From positions 47,208 through 111,207 of the forward strand of contig JABRVX010000008.1 in NCBI GenBank assembly GCA_039961735.1: DNA of 64,000 nucleotides, given 5' to 3'. A program made the position numbers and the translations under genes. The notes under the pieces were generated by a model. That model ran no database searches. It was not told the origin of the DNA and was given only the letters and a program-made list of their open reading frames with translations. The stretch's first letter is position 1; each line of letters opens with the position of its first letter. Origin of the DNA: Fimbriimonadia bacterium (GTDB taxonomy: Bacteria > Armatimonadota > Fimbriimonadia > Fimbriimonadales > JABRVX01). Below are positions 26,879 through 36,541 of this stretch, piece after piece.

Positions 26879-28700
26879 TCATGCCTCTAGGTCCACGTGG
26901 CGAGAGTAGAGCGAGGTCGTTGCGGGCCTGATCGGTTCGTTCTCGCTCATCCCATCCGCCTCGAGCCTGAGGCTGGAAACAGCCAATCCGCTGTCGGACT
27001 GGGGCCGATTCGCTCCCTGATCGTGCGCGCGAGCTTGCGACGAGACGTCGAAGGCTCCCAAGTCGAGCCCCCGCTGATTCAGTTGGCTCTCCAACTGCGG
27101 CTTGTTCATCTCGACCACCTGCCTGACCCAATCGTGTTGGGTCACCAAGGTCGTGTCCACGGATCGACCGCGCGCTCTCACCGTCACGTCAATCGTTCCC
27201 ATCTCGGGCGGGTCCAGCCGAAGCGTCACCGTCCTCGCGGGCACCGCGTCCCTCAGCCGCTCCACCGTCTCGGCGATGCGGCTGACGACTGCCTCAGAAC
27301 CGAAAGTCGAGACGGGGAAAGGGCTGCGCAGGCACGCGCACCTCGCTCCCACCGTAGGCTGCAACCCCCGTTGCCACCGCGGCCGGCCGTACGCTGGTGT
27401 GAGCTTGCTCTACGCCCGCAGGTGCCCGGTTGACAGTGACATCACGCCACGCGCTCTGCCCGACGTCGGTAACCTCAGGCAGGGTCACTTGGTTGGGCAG
27501 GACACGAACTCCGTAGGCGGTCGGCTTCACCGTACCGCCGTTGGCTTCCATCGGAGCCGCACGCTGAGAACTCGCAGTTTGCCGTGGCTCAGTCGGGCTC
27601 GAGGGGCCATCGAGCGCGTGCCCATCCTCAGGCGGCTCGACACCCGCAGCCACGACGGTGGCCTTGTGCCGCTGCACCCCGGTGTCCGGGCGGTCTTCGG
27701 GCACTCTCGTGTTCTCGCCGCGCACCGCTGGCTCGACGCCCTCTTGCCGCGCTCGCTCGAATGCCGTGTCGTCCACGGGCCTACCAAGGACCCTCGACCG
27801 GTGTTGGGTTGCACCGGAGCCGACCGTCGGTTCGACGCGATCAGGCCCCCCGGACGCACGCTCGAGCAGTCCGCCGCCCGACTCGGGATTTGGCTTATCG
27901 AGCACCGCAGCGGCGACGACCTTTGCTTTGAACCGCTGCACTTCGCCCGAGCCGACCTGGTGCGTCGCACTGTCCAGTGTTTGCCTGTTACCTGGCGGCT
28001 GCAGTAGGTCGGCATCCGAGTCGGGAGGCTCGGAAGGTCGTATGTGGGTATCACGGTGGACGGATCCAACGTCGGAGTCGCCATGTCCGCTGCCTCCGCC
28101 TGAGGGTTGCTCGAGACCGCCCTTCACAAGCAAGTCCGTGGAAGAGCCTTCCTCCGGTGGTGTCATGCGGAAGGCCACGACATCCGCGTCGGTTCGCTGA
28201 ACACCACGATCACCAGGGCCCAGGGAGCCTTGGATGGTGCCCGGTCCTATGTCGTCTGCGCCGGTGGTCAATGGGTGAATGCCCTCGAAGCCCCCGCCGA
28301 TGCCCGCCGCCACCACGAGAGCCTTATGGTGTTTGATCCCGCCGCCTCCCAGCGGCTGCATAGCGGGATGCGGCTCCTCGCTCCCGTCCGAGAGCCCAGT
28401 ATCTGATGTGCCCTGGATCTCCGGGATAGGTGGCTGCATCTGTCCAGATGCATGCGGTACGCTGGGGAGGAGAGGCTGCACTGCGGTGCCCTGACTGGTA
28501 CCGAAGACGTCTCCTCCGGTCTCTTGGCCTCCCTTGACAGGTTCGTCCGAGGGTCCGGCCCTGAGTGTCTCCGCTCCGCTCGGAGGCGAGGAATCTCCCC
28601 CTCGGAGCAGCGCGCCGAAGCCCTGAGCACTCGGCGCAGCACCCTCCAAGGGGTTGCCTCTGATCGGGTACGGTGACACGCTAGAGATGGCGATATCCAT
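26879..28700 (-). pseudogene. fliK: Flagellar hook-length control protein FliK, split by one frameshift
   Basis: I start at ATG 28700 because GGGAGGTGAC lies just upstream. The first frame runs about 468 codons to a TGA at 27294. The C-terminal Flg_hook domain (LRLDPPEMGTIDVTVRARG, HDWVRQVVEMNKPQLESQLN) lies in another frame from about 27360 to 26879. The two frames overlap at 27294-27364, where a run GGGGAAAGGG (27314-27323, plus strand) is a likely site for a one-base slip. The N-terminal ruler part is Pro/Gly/Ser-rich and contains four loose repeats centred on K-A-x-V-V-A-A. FliK measures the hook and triggers the FlhB switch. It could be a real mutation, an assembly error or slippage; flanking genes are intact. 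Confidence 0.82.
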
Positions 28701-28917
28701 CGCCGTCACCTCCCATATTGGGTTTTTGTCACTTGCATTGTCGGAGCCCCATCGGGGCCGCACACCGGAAGCCTTACGGGGAACGAGCGCCTTCCGGGAG
28801 CGTGAACGAGGACGGAGCGTAGTAATCTATAGCGGTTCGACGGGAGACGGCAACCCGCCGGGCCCGTGCGGTCGTCGGGGCCGCCGAAGCGCGCGCCGGA
28901 AGCATGGAGGGAATACG

Positions 28918-29622
28918 ATGACGGGGATCTTGACTGCGCTGGTGTTGGCGGTTGCCGCGCCGCCCACGTTCGAGGACATCATCCAGACGAAGCTGAAGGA
29001 CCTCTCGATGACGGCCTACGTCATCAGCGCGAATCGAGGGGAGCTGAGGAAGATCAACAACGACTTCTACGTCGCATACCGCTTCACCTCGATGTCGGTG
29101 AAGTACAAGTCGCCCTCCAAACTCCGACTGGACGGTGAGTACACGAACACGAAAATCACCTACATCCTGAACGGAACGAAGAAGACCTACATCATCCCTC
29201 AGCTCAAGCAGAAGGTCACGGAGGACACGAAGGACGCGCCGGGCAAACGCCAAAGCATGCTGGACTTCGGCATCGTGGACCCCGGTGTTGCGGAGTTCAT
29301 GAAGGGCAAGTTCGTCCGCGAAGACCGAGCTACCGGGGAGTGGGTGTTCGACCTCGAGTACAAGCACCCGGATGACAACTCACGTCACCGGGTGTGGGTG
29401 GATCCGAAGACGAAGGTGATTACCAAGCGCGAGTGGTACAACCAAGAGGGCAAGCTTCGCGCCACCTTCTATCACCGTGACATCAAGAACCTGGGGGGAG
29501 ATGTGTTCTTGCCGACCACCATCGAAGTGCGAAACGTAGAAGGCAAGTCCGCAGGCACGACCGGTTATCGGAATATCGCGGTTAATAAAGGCAACCTCGC
29601 CGACTCCCTCTTCGTGCCATAG
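28918..29622 (+). CDS. Secreted LolA/DUF1571-like protein
   Basis: Protein of 234 residues from ATG 28918, chosen because GGAGGG lies seven bases upstream. A short signal peptide (GILTALVLAVAAPP) is followed by a repeated beta-strand layout like outer-membrane lipoprotein-sorting proteins: VKYKSPSKLRLDGE, ITYILNGTKKTYII, LEYKHPDDNSRHRVWVDPKT, VITKREWYNQEGKLRATFYH, then GDVFLPTTIEV. The last strands match DUF1571/LolA-like families in which a curved sheet binds lipid. No lipobox is seen. It is a single gene divergent from the flagellar operon; its ligand is unknown. Confidence 0.65.
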   Translation: MTGILTALVLAVAAPPTFEDIIQTKLKDLSMTAYVISANRGELRKINNDFYVAYRFTSMSVKYKSPSKLRLDGEYTNTKITYILNGTKKTYIIPQLKQKVTEDTKDAPGKRQSMLDFGIVDPGVAEFMKGKFVREDRATGEWVFDLEYKHPDDNSRHRVWVDPKTKVITKREWYNQEGKLRATFYHRDIKNLGGDVFLPTTIEVRNVEGKSAGTTGYRNIAVNKGNLADSLFVP

Positions 29623-29980
29623 CCCCTTGTACAAGCGGTTCCTATGCCTCTGCAGTCTCTGCGGAAGAGGAACCCGCAAGACTCCCATACTGGTCGCTCT
29701 GCACTGCGCACCGGGCAAACGTGTGCAGACAAGGTGGTTCACCATACCGGTGATTTTGGCGACCCCTCAGCAGGGCGGAGTGTCTACGATGTCTCCGAAC
29801 AGCCGTTCGCGATGCCGCGGCCCGTACCCCATTTCGACCTCCGCTGAGAGTCAGGCAGAACGCCCCGGGACCCCGGGGAACGAAATCTTGACAAAGTAGT
29901 ATGAATAATGGAATAATGCTGTTGCGCCGTGGCTGGAGGGCACTCCAGACACCGGCACGAGGAGCCCAGGGAACCACACC
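29623..29980 (+). other. Intergenic region holding the suf operon promoter; no gene seen
   Basis: In 358 bases between the LolA-like gene and the Rrf2 gene I find no frame with family features or a ribosome site. The last 100 bases hold the promoter listed separately. The first part contains no clear terminator hairpin for the upstream gene. Confidence 0.6.
29888..29917 (+). promoter_or_regulatory. Sigma-70-like promoter of the Rrf2-suf operon
   Basis: TTGACA (29888-29893) and AATAAT (29912-29917) are separated by 18 bases in the only AT-rich stretch of the intergenic region. The start codon of the Rrf2 gene is about 65 bases downstream. Rrf2/IscR-type regulators usually bind such promoters themselves, so an operator may overlap, but I see no clean palindrome. 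Confidence 0.55.
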
Positions 29981-30517
29981 GTGAAGATCAGCGCACAAGA
30001 GGAATATGGAATCAGGTGCCTGTTGCAAGTCGCCGCTCGACCGAACGGCGACGGGCCCGTGACCGTATCCCAGATCGCTGAAGCGGAAGGCCTTTCGGGT
30101 CCCTATGTCGAGAAGTTGCTTCGTGTGCTTTCTCGCGCAGGCTTGGTCGAGGCGACCCGAGGGGCCAAGGGCGGCTATAGGCTCACCCGAGACAGTTCGG
30201 AGATCACGCTAGGCGACGCTTTGCGAGCCCTCGGCGAGTTTCCTGGTTCCAAGAAGCTTTGCGACCACTATGTCGGCAAGTTCGACTGCTGCGTCCACAG
30301 GGACGACTGCAGCGTGAGGCCCGTGTGGGCACAGATCGCTTCGTACTTGGGCACCATTCTGGACGGGCTGTCGCTCGCGGACCTCGTCGGGTCCGAGAGC
30401 ACGGTGCGATCCCGTCTGATGTCGCTACACGCATCCACCCATTCCGACGGCACGACCGTTATTCGCAAGCCCTCGGTCGCGACCGCATCCCCCATGAGGA
30501 GCATGAACGATGAGTGA
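29981..30517 (+). CDS. Rrf2-family Fe-S cluster-sensing transcriptional regulator
   Basis: Protein of 178 residues starting at GTG 29981. The winged-helix part has the classical opening [17 protein letters not shown] and the wing [11 protein letters not shown]. Cysteines C94, C103/C104 and C110 ([17 protein letters not shown]) lie in the segment that holds the [2Fe-2S] cluster in IscR (three cysteines in about 13 residues). As the first gene of the suf operon it very likely represses the operon when clusters are plentiful. The C-terminal 45 residues are Ser/Thr-rich and not conserved. It overlaps sufC by 8 bases. Confidence 0.9.
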   Translation: MKISAQEEYGIRCLLQVAARPNGDGPVTVSQIAEAEGLSGPYVEKLLRVLSRAGLVEATRGAKGGYRLTRDSSEITLGDALRALGEFPGSKKLCDHYVGKFDCCVHRDDCSVRPVWAQIASYLGTILDGLSLADLVGSESTVRSRLMSLHASTHSDGTTVIRKPSVATASPMRSMNDE

Positions 30518-31295
30518 GAACGATTACCCGCTGCTCGAGGTCCGAGAGCTTTCGGCAGGAGTCGAGGGCAAGACCATCCTGAACGGCGTCAGCCTAACTC
30601 TTCGAAAAGGTGAGGTCCACGCAATCATGGGCCCCAACGGCTCCGGCAAGAGCACCCTTTCGAACGTGTTAATGGGCCACCCCGGTTATGAGGTGTTGTC
30701 GGGCGAGGTGCTGTACAAGGGTCAGGACCTGCTGGCGATGGAGACCGACGAGCGAGCGAAGGCCGGCGTTTTCCTGGCATTCCAGTACCCGACGGCGATC
30801 CCCGGCGTAACGGCAGTCAACTTCCTGCGTACGGCTCTCAAGTCGTTGCGAGGTCAGGACATGCCCGCGCGCGACTTCCGCAAGATGCTCAAGGAGAAGC
30901 TGAGCGATCTGAGCATGGACGAGTCCTTTGCAACTCGCTACGTGAATGACGGCTTCTCCGGCGGGGAGAAGAAGCGATTCGAGATGTTACAGATGGCGAT
31001 GATCCAACCGGAGTTGGCCATCATGGACGAGACGGACTCCGGTCTGGACATTGACGCCCTAAGGGTGGTATCGGAGAACGTCAATCGGATGCGTGGTCCC
31101 GACTTGGGTGTGCTGCTGATCACCCACTACTCCCGAATTCTCACTCATATCACGCCTGACTTCGTCCACGTGATGGCGAACGGGCGGATCATCAAGAGCG
31201 GTGGGAAGGACCTAGCGCACGAGCTGGAGGAGCGTGGTTACGACTGGCTGCTGAACGGCGAACGGAAGGAAGCAGAGGTGAGTGCAAGTGTCTAA
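30510..31295 (+). CDS. sufC: Fe-S cluster assembly ATPase SufC
   Basis: ABC-type ATPase of 261 residues: Walker [10 protein letters not shown], signature [13 protein letters not shown], Walker [15 protein letters not shown], and the SufC-specific [12 protein letters not shown]. SufC drives SufB2C2D1 scaffold changes during cluster assembly in the cytoplasm. It follows the Rrf2 gene with an 8-base overlap and overlaps sufB by 8 bases. Confidence 0.97.
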   Translation: MSENDYPLLEVRELSAGVEGKTILNGVSLTLRKGEVHAIMGPNGSGKSTLSNVLMGHPGYEVLSGEVLYKGQDLLAMETDERAKAGVFLAFQYPTAIPGVTAVNFLRTALKSLRGQDMPARDFRKMLKEKLSDLSMDESFATRYVNDGFSGGEKKRFEMLQMAMIQPELAIMDETDSGLDIDALRVVSENVNRMRGPDLGVLLITHYSRILTHITPDFVHVMANGRIIKSGGKDLAHELEERGYDWLLNGERKEAEVSASV

Positions 31296-32700
31296 GCCCG
31301 CAACCATCCACGACATAGGCGACAAGTACGAATACGGCTTCCACGATGCCGACCGGTCGGTGTTCCGGTCCGGCCGTGGGCTCACACGAGAAATCGTCGA
31401 GACCATCTCGGAGATGAAAGGCGAGCCGCAGTGGATGCGCGAGTTCCGTCTGAAGGCGCTAGAGGTCTTCCTGGCCAAGCCCATGCCGACTTGGGGCAAC
31501 ACCGAACTGCTGGACGCGATTGACTTCGACAACATCTACTACTACGTCAAGCCCACGGATAGGGCCGAGAGGCAGTGGGAGGACGTACCGGAGGATATCA
31601 AGCGCACCTTCGACCGCATCGGCATTCCGGAGGCCGAGCGGAAGTTCCTCGCAGGGGTCAGCGCACAGTACGACTCCGAGGTGGTGTACCACCGAATGCG
31701 TGAGGGCTTAGAGGAGAAGGGTGTCATATTCCTGGACATGGACTCCGGTCTTCGAGAGCATCCCGATATCGTGAAGAAGTATTTCTCGACGGTGATCCCG
31801 ATCTCCGATAACAAGTTCGCTGCTCTCAACTCGGCAGTGTGGTCCGGTGGTAGCTTCATCTACGTGCCCGAGGGGGTTCACGTGGACATTCCGCTGCAAG
31901 CATACTTCCGGATCAACTCGGAGAATATGGGGCAGTTCGAGCGCACGTTGATTATCGCCGACAAAGGAAGCCGAGTGCATTACATCGAGGGCTGCACGGC
32001 TCCGGTATATAGCTCGGACTCCTTACACTCCGCGGTAGTCGAGTTGATTGCCATGCCCGGGGCTCACCTTCGCTATACCACCATACAGAACTGGTCCAAG
32101 AACGTGTACAACCTCGTCACCAAGCGAGCCGTTGCCTATGAGGATGCTACTGTCGAGTGGGTGGATGGGAACATCGGGTCGAAGCTGACCATGAAGTATC
32201 CTGCGATCTATCTGATGGGTCGCGGCGCGCGAGGCGAGACGTTGTCGGTGGCATTTGCCGGTCGGGACCAGCACCAAGATGCGGGTGCGAAGATGATCCA
32301 CGGGGCTCCCGATACCACATCCACCATCATCTCGAAGTCCATAAGCAAGGACGGAGGGCGTACCAGCTATCGTGGCATCATCCAAGTGCATGAAGGTTGC
32401 ACGGGTGCAAAGAGCAATGTGCGCTGCGACGCGCTGCTGATGGATGAAGAATCACGCTCTGACACCTACCCCACCATGGACATTCGGGAGCCGGGTGTTA
32501 GTATCGAGCACGAGGCGACAGTGAGCAAAGTGGGCGAGGAGCAGCTTTTCTATCTGATGAGCCGCGGCCTCTCCGAGACCGAAGCGACTACTATGATTGT
32601 GAACGGCTTCTTCGAGCCGTTCGCCAAAGAGCTGCCACTGGAGTATGCGGTCGAGCTGAACCGCCTCATCCAGCTAGAGATGGAGGGTTCCGTTGGCTAA
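31288..32700 (+). CDS. sufB: Fe-S cluster scaffold protein SufB
   Basis: Protein of 470 residues, normal for SufB. I choose GTG 31288 over GTG 31282 because AGAGGTGAG gives better spacing. Features are [19 protein letters not shown] at the start, [40 protein letters not shown] (with the conserved Cys), and [20 protein letters not shown]. The C-terminal segment ISRGL-like (here [20 protein letters not shown]) closes the beta-helix. It is the scaffold on which the cluster is built. Confidence 0.96.
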   Translation: MSKPATIHDIGDKYEYGFHDADRSVFRSGRGLTREIVETISEMKGEPQWMREFRLKALEVFLAKPMPTWGNTELLDAIDFDNIYYYVKPTDRAERQWEDVPEDIKRTFDRIGIPEAERKFLAGVSAQYDSEVVYHRMREGLEEKGVIFLDMDSGLREHPDIVKKYFSTVIPISDNKFAALNSAVWSGGSFIYVPEGVHVDIPLQAYFRINSENMGQFERTLIIADKGSRVHYIEGCTAPVYSSDSLHSAVVELIAMPGAHLRYTTIQNWSKNVYNLVTKRAVAYEDATVEWVDGNIGSKLTMKYPAIYLMGRGARGETLSVAFAGRDQHQDAGAKMIHGAPDTTSTIISKSISKDGGRTSYRGIIQVHEGCTGAKSNVRCDALLMDEESRSDTYPTMDIREPGVSIEHEATVSKVGEEQLFYLMSRGLSETEATTMIVNGFFEPFAKELPLEYAVELNRLIQLEMEGSVG

Positions 32701-34006
32701 CATCGTCCCCCCTATCGCCGAGGCTACCGGCTGCCACGATTTCACTCAGCTCGTTCCGGCGTGCGGGGATCCGGAATGGGCACTGGGCGCTCGGCGGACC
32801 GCCTGGGACCACTTTTGCAAAACTCCGTGGCCATCGCGCACTGATGAGGGGTGGCGTCGCGCCGACCTGGCGGGCGTCCCCTTCGAAGAGGTGCTGGCCA
32901 CGTGGAGTGCGCCTCATGAGGCGTCTCTCCGCCCGCACGGCGACGCGCAGCCGGGGGGAAGTGCGTCGTCCGTCGCGGAGGGTCCCGGGCGGGCCGGGCT
33001 GCCCGAAGATGCGGTGCGCCGTGGCGTCCTGCTGAAGAGCCTTCAGGACGCAATGGCTGACCACCCCGACCTCGTGCGACCTTATCTCGACGCTGCACCC
33101 TACGACCCCACCGACCAGAAGTTCGTATCCCTCACGCGTGCTCTGTGGGATGAGGGAATCTTCCTGTACGTGCCGCGCGGTGTGAGTGTCGGGGTTCCGT
33201 TGCACGTGCAAGCCACCTTCGGCCACGGCCGTTTGGCGTGCCCTAGGCTGTTAGTCGTAGTCGAAGAGGATGCTAGTGTCATCCTGCTGGACGAGCACGT
33301 GTCGGGGGCCTTTCCACACACCGTAGTGGCCAGCTCGTTGGCGGACCTATTCGTGGGTAGTGGCGCCGAGGTGCGGTACGTGAACCTGAACCGATGGGGC
33401 GACAACGTCTACAGCTTTCAGCACATCCGCTCCGAAGTGGAACGAGACGCGCATTTGGTCACACTCACGATCAGCCTCGGGAGTCGACTGACCAAGGCTA
33501 CCAACGAGGCCGTGCTGGTAGGTGAAGGTGCTCGGAGCGACATGCTGGGTCTAACCTTTGCGAAAGCCGACCAGCACATCGAATATCACACCGTGCAGCA
33601 CCATCGAGTGGCTAACACCGAGAGCGACCTGCTGTTCAAAGCGGCGGTCTCCGGCAAGGCTCGATCGGTGTATTCGGGCATGATCCGAATTGATAAGGGT
33701 GCACAGCGCGCGAACGCCTATCAGACGAACCAGAACATCCTGCTGTCCAAGGACGCGCACGCCGACACGATCCCGAATCTCGAGATCCTGGCGAACGACG
33801 TTCGCTGCAGCCACGGTGCTACGGTTGCACCTCTCGACCCGAACCAGATCTTCTACATGACGACCAGGGGCATTCCTCCGGCGGAGGCGCGCAGGCTCAT
33901 CGTTGCCGGTTTCCTGGACCAGGTGTTGGACAGGGCCGAATTGGGCCTACTGGACGGGTACGTGCGCGCCCGCGCCGAAGAGGCCATCGCCGAAGGGTAT
34001 ATCTAG
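32693..34006 (+). CDS. sufD: Fe-S cluster assembly protein SufD
   Basis: Protein of 437 residues. The start is TTG 32693, with GGAGGG six bases upstream and an 8-base overlap with sufB. The beta-helix core has [60 protein letters not shown], and [19 protein letters not shown] with the C-terminal helix [20 protein letters not shown]. This matches SufD, the partner of SufB in the SufBCD complex. The N-terminal 100 residues are weakly conserved and proline/glycine-rich. Confidence 0.95.
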   Translation: MANIVPPIAEATGCHDFTQLVPACGDPEWALGARRTAWDHFCKTPWPSRTDEGWRRADLAGVPFEEVLATWSAPHEASLRPHGDAQPGGSASSVAEGPGRAGLPEDAVRRGVLLKSLQDAMADHPDLVRPYLDAAPYDPTDQKFVSLTRALWDEGIFLYVPRGVSVGVPLHVQATFGHGRLACPRLLVVVEEDASVILLDEHVSGAFPHTVVASSLADLFVGSGAEVRYVNLNRWGDNVYSFQHIRSEVERDAHLVTLTISLGSRLTKATNEAVLVGEGARSDMLGLTFAKADQHIEYHTVQHHRVANTESDLLFKAAVSGKARSVYSGMIRIDKGAQRANAYQTNQNILLSKDAHADTIPNLEILANDVRCSHGATVAPLDPNQIFYMTTRGIPPAEARRLIVAGFLDQVLDRAELGLLDGYVRARAEEAIAEGYI

Positions 34007-34009
34007 GCC

Positions 34010-34324
34010 GTGAGCAGAATCCAACTCGGGTCGGAGAGCGCCTTCCAAGAGGGCGCAGTTCGCGTCGTCGAAGTCTCGGGGCGCAGGATCGCGATCGGAA
34101 GGGTGCAGGGCAACCTGTACGCATTCGACGACATCTGCACTCACGACAACGGACCTCTCGGCCAAGGCGTGCTGGACGGCTACGAGGTGGAGTGCCCTCG
34201 GCACGGGGCGCGCTTCGACATCCGCGACGGCCGTGCACTCTGTCTCCCCGCCATTCGTGGGATCCGAACGTACCGAGTCGTAGTGGATAACGGGGAAGCC
34301 TTTTTGGAGGGCGTAGAGGGGTGA
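34010..34324 (+). CDS. Rieske-type [2Fe-2S] ferredoxin in the suf operon
   Basis: Protein of 104 residues with a GTG start three bases after sufD. The ligands are Cys-Thr-His (ICTHDNGPLGQG) and Cys-Pro-Arg-His (VECPRHGARFDIRDG), the C-x-H/C-x2-H pair of Rieske centres. Length and lack of a membrane helix fit the soluble NirD/BphF-like ferredoxins often placed between sufD and sufS. It probably supplies electrons for cluster assembly; the exact role is not established. The last codons overlap the sufS GTG start. Confidence 0.92.
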   Translation: MSRIQLGSESAFQEGAVRVVEVSGRRIAIGRVQGNLYAFDDICTHDNGPLGQGVLDGYEVECPRHGARFDIRDGRALCLPAIRGIRTYRVVVDNGEAFLEGVEG

Positions 34325-35559
34325 GCTCGCTGGACGTTGCGGCCATTCGCCGAGACTTCCCCATTCTCGCACGCGAGGTCTCGGGCCGGCCGCTCGTCTA
34401 CCTAGACAATCCAGCCACTTCCCAAAAGCCGCGAGCGGTGATCGAGGCCCTGACGCGCTTTTACGAAAGCTCCAACGCCAACGTCCACCGAGGTCTGCAC
34501 AGGCTCAGCGAAGAGGCCACGGCGCAATACGAGGCAGCGCGCGCCGCGGTCGCCTCTTTTCTGAACGCCGCGTCACCCGAGGAGGTCGTCTTCACTGCGA
34601 ACACCACCGCAGGCATCAACCTGGTGGCGCAAGGTTGGGCACGGCCGAGGCTGAAGGAGGGTGACACCATCATCCTGACCGAGATGGAGCACCACTCCAA
34701 CCTCGTTCCATGGCAGGTGGCCGCGCAACGGACGGGAGCACGACTTCGCTTCGTTCGCCTAACGGACGACTTTCGTTTGGACCTCGAAGACTTTGGTGCT
34801 GCACTACGCGAGAACGCCAAGATCGTTGCTCTCACCCACGCTTCCAACGTGCTCGGAACGGTCAACCCTGTGGCGGAGATATGCCGGTTGGCTCGCGAGG
34901 CTGGGGCTGTCAGCGTGGTGGACGGCGCGCAGGCGGCTCCTCATCTCCCCGTGGATGTGCAAACGATCGGATGCGATTTCTACGCGCTCTCAGGCCACAA
35001 GGCCTGCGGGCCGACTGGCTCGGGAGCGCTTTGGGGAAAAGCGGAACGGCTGGAGGAGACCGAGCCTCTGCACTTCGGCGGCTCCATGATCAGCCGGGTA
35101 CGATGGGATTCTTCTGAATGGAGCCCGCCGCCTCACAAGTTCGAAGCGGGAACTCCGAACATCGGGGAAGCGATCGCGTTCGGCGAAGCTATGCGCTATC
35201 TGACGACGCTAGGAATGGAGAATCTGGAGAGCTACGAGCGCGAGCTGACCGAATACGGACTTCGCGCGGTAGTCGAGGTACCGGGGATCACGCTGCACGG
35301 CCCGCACGACGCGGCGGATCGCTTGGGGGTATTCTCCTTCTCGCTGGAAGGCGTGCATCCCCACGATATCAGCCAGATCGTGGACGAGTATGGGGTAGCC
35401 ATCCGGGCTGGGCATCACTGTTGCGAGCCACTGCACCGCAAGCTAGGTATCCCTGGCTCGGCACGCGCCGGCATTTATCTTTACAACACGAGAGAGGACC
35501 TCGACACGTTGGTAGAAGCGTTGGGGCGTGTGAGACAGGTATTCGCCGTTGCGCGTTGA
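34321..35559 (+). CDS. sufS: Cysteine desulfurase SufS
   Basis: PLP enzyme of 412 residues that takes sulfur from cysteine as a persulfide. The PLP-binding Lys is K227 in YALSGHKACGPTG; the active-site Cys is C367 in RAGHHCCEPLH (a second Cys follows directly). The N-terminus RRDFPILAREVSGRPLVYLD and LTEMEHHSNLVPWQ are class-II (SufS) features. The start is GTG 34321, with a 4-base overlap with the Rieske gene. It works with SufU encoded next. Confidence 0.97.
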   Translation: MSSLDVAAIRRDFPILAREVSGRPLVYLDNPATSQKPRAVIEALTRFYESSNANVHRGLHRLSEEATAQYEAARAAVASFLNAASPEEVVFTANTTAGINLVAQGWARPRLKEGDTIILTEMEHHSNLVPWQVAAQRTGARLRFVRLTDDFRLDLEDFGAALRENAKIVALTHASNVLGTVNPVAEICRLAREAGAVSVVDGAQAAPHLPVDVQTIGCDFYALSGHKACGPTGSGALWGKAERLEETEPLHFGGSMISRVRWDSSEWSPPPHKFEAGTPNIGEAIAFGEAMRYLTTLGMENLESYERELTEYGLRAVVEVPGITLHGPHDAADRLGVFSFSLEGVHPHDISQIVDEYGVAIRAGHHCCEPLHRKLGIPGSARAGIYLYNTREDLDTLVEALGRVRQVFAVAR

Positions 35560-36001
35560 GGAAGAGCTATATCGCGAAGTCATCATGGACCACTTTCGCT
35601 CGCCTCGCTATGGGCCGCCGCTGAGCGAGCCGGAGGCGCAGGCTGAGGGTGTGAATCCTCTCTGCGGCGACGAGCTGAGGCTGACTTTGCGAGTTCGCGA
35701 CGGCGTTGTCGTCGAAGTCGGCGCCGACAGCAAAGGCTGTTCCATCAGCCAGGCCTCCGCCTCCATGCTGGCCGAGGTCGTCAAAGGCAAGAGCCTGGAC
35801 GAAGTGCAGGCGCTGGTTGAGCAGGTGTCGGCGATGCTGACCGACAAGCCCCACGAGCCGTTGGACGAGGACGAGGACCTCGCCGCGCTGTCGGGGGTAA
35901 AGAACTATCCGGTGCGGGTGAAATGCGCCCTCTTGCCCTGGGCGACGCTGCGGCAGGCGCTCTCGAGCCCGGGCGGCAAGGTTTCGACGGAAGAGGAGTA
36001 G
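35549..36001 (+). CDS. sufU: SufU-type sulfur transfer protein
   Basis: Protein of 150 residues with a TTG start overlapping sufS by 11 bases, needed to keep the conserved LYREVIMDHFRSPR start. Zinc/sulfur ligands are present: NPLCGDELRL (Cys and Asp), SKGCSISQASASML, and VKCALLPW. SufU accepts the persulfide from SufS through a zinc-bound Cys, replacing SufE. The presence of SufU rather than SufE links this system to Gram-positive-like and early-branching bacterial suf operons. Confidence 0.94.
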   Translation: MRVEEELYREVIMDHFRSPRYGPPLSEPEAQAEGVNPLCGDELRLTLRVRDGVVVEVGADSKGCSISQASASMLAEVVKGKSLDEVQALVEQVSAMLTDKPHEPLDEDEDLAALSGVKNYPVRVKCALLPWATLRQALSSPGGKVSTEEE

Positions 36002-36020
36002 CGATGGGGGTGTGCTACTG

Positions 36021-36326
36021 ATGCTGATCAACGCAGAGACGGTGCGCGAGGCGCTGAAAGAGGTCCGCGACCCCGAGCTCGGGGTGAATATCGTGGACCT
36101 GGGCCTGGTTTACGACGTGTCTGTCAGCGAGGGCGGCGTGGTGGATGTGCTGATGACGCTGACTACGCCCGCATGCCCGATCGGACCCGAGATCGAGCGC
36201 GAGATACGCAGCGTGCTCGCCGAATTGCCTGGGGTGGAGACGGTGAACATCGCCGTGACCTTCGAACCCCCGTGGTCTCAGGACCTGATCACCGAGGACG
36301 GCCGCATCGAACTGGGCATGTGGTAA
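36021..36326 (+). CDS. sufT: DUF59/MIP18-family (SufT-like) Fe-S maturation protein
   Basis: Protein of 101 residues from ATG 36021, with GGGGGTG eight bases upstream; a GTG at 36012 is the alternative. The motifs DPELGVNIVDLGLVYDV and TTPACPIGPEIEREI, with the reactive Cys in the second, define the DUF59 family, whose members help move Fe-S clusters to target proteins. It ends the suf operon, before a strong hairpin. The symbol follows the gene's place in the operon rather than experimental proof. Confidence 0.88.
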   Translation: MLINAETVREALKEVRDPELGVNIVDLGLVYDVSVSEGGVVDVLMTLTTPACPIGPEIEREIRSVLAELPGVETVNIAVTFEPPWSQDLITEDGRIELGMW

Positions 36327-36328
36327 TT

Positions 36329-36375
36329 CCGGCGGGACGCCGGGGTGGGACGCGGTGGTTCTGGCGTCCCGCCGG
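36329..36375 (+). terminator. Strong hairpin at the end of the suf operon
   Basis: CCGGCGGGACGCC (36329-36341) pairs perfectly over 13 bases with GGCGTCCCGCCGG (36363-36375), loop 21 bases, two bases after the sufT stop. No T-run follows, so it may act as a Rho-assisted or RNA-stabilising end rather than a classical terminator. Confidence 0.65.
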
Positions 36376-36488
36376 TTCCGATTCCGTCGCCGGGAGGGCG
36401 AAACCATGCCTGACCAGACAACTCGGTCTCCAGCAGGCGGTTTCACGATGTTTTGTGGGCCATTCGCTGAAACTAATGTACAATAATG

Positions 36489-36503
36489 CATCTAGTCTAG
36501 ATG
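36489..36503. promoter_or_regulatory. Palindrome upstream of the prepilin gene, possible operator
   Basis: CATCTAG-T-CTAGATG is a perfect 7+7 palindrome 39 bases before the start codon. A TACAAT hexamer (36479-36484) lies just before it and could be a -10 element, which would put the transcription start in the palindrome. No convincing -35 is seen. Confidence 0.4.
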
Positions 36504-36541
36504 TGAGGGCGCCGGCCCCCGATAGAACAGGAGTTGAGCCT

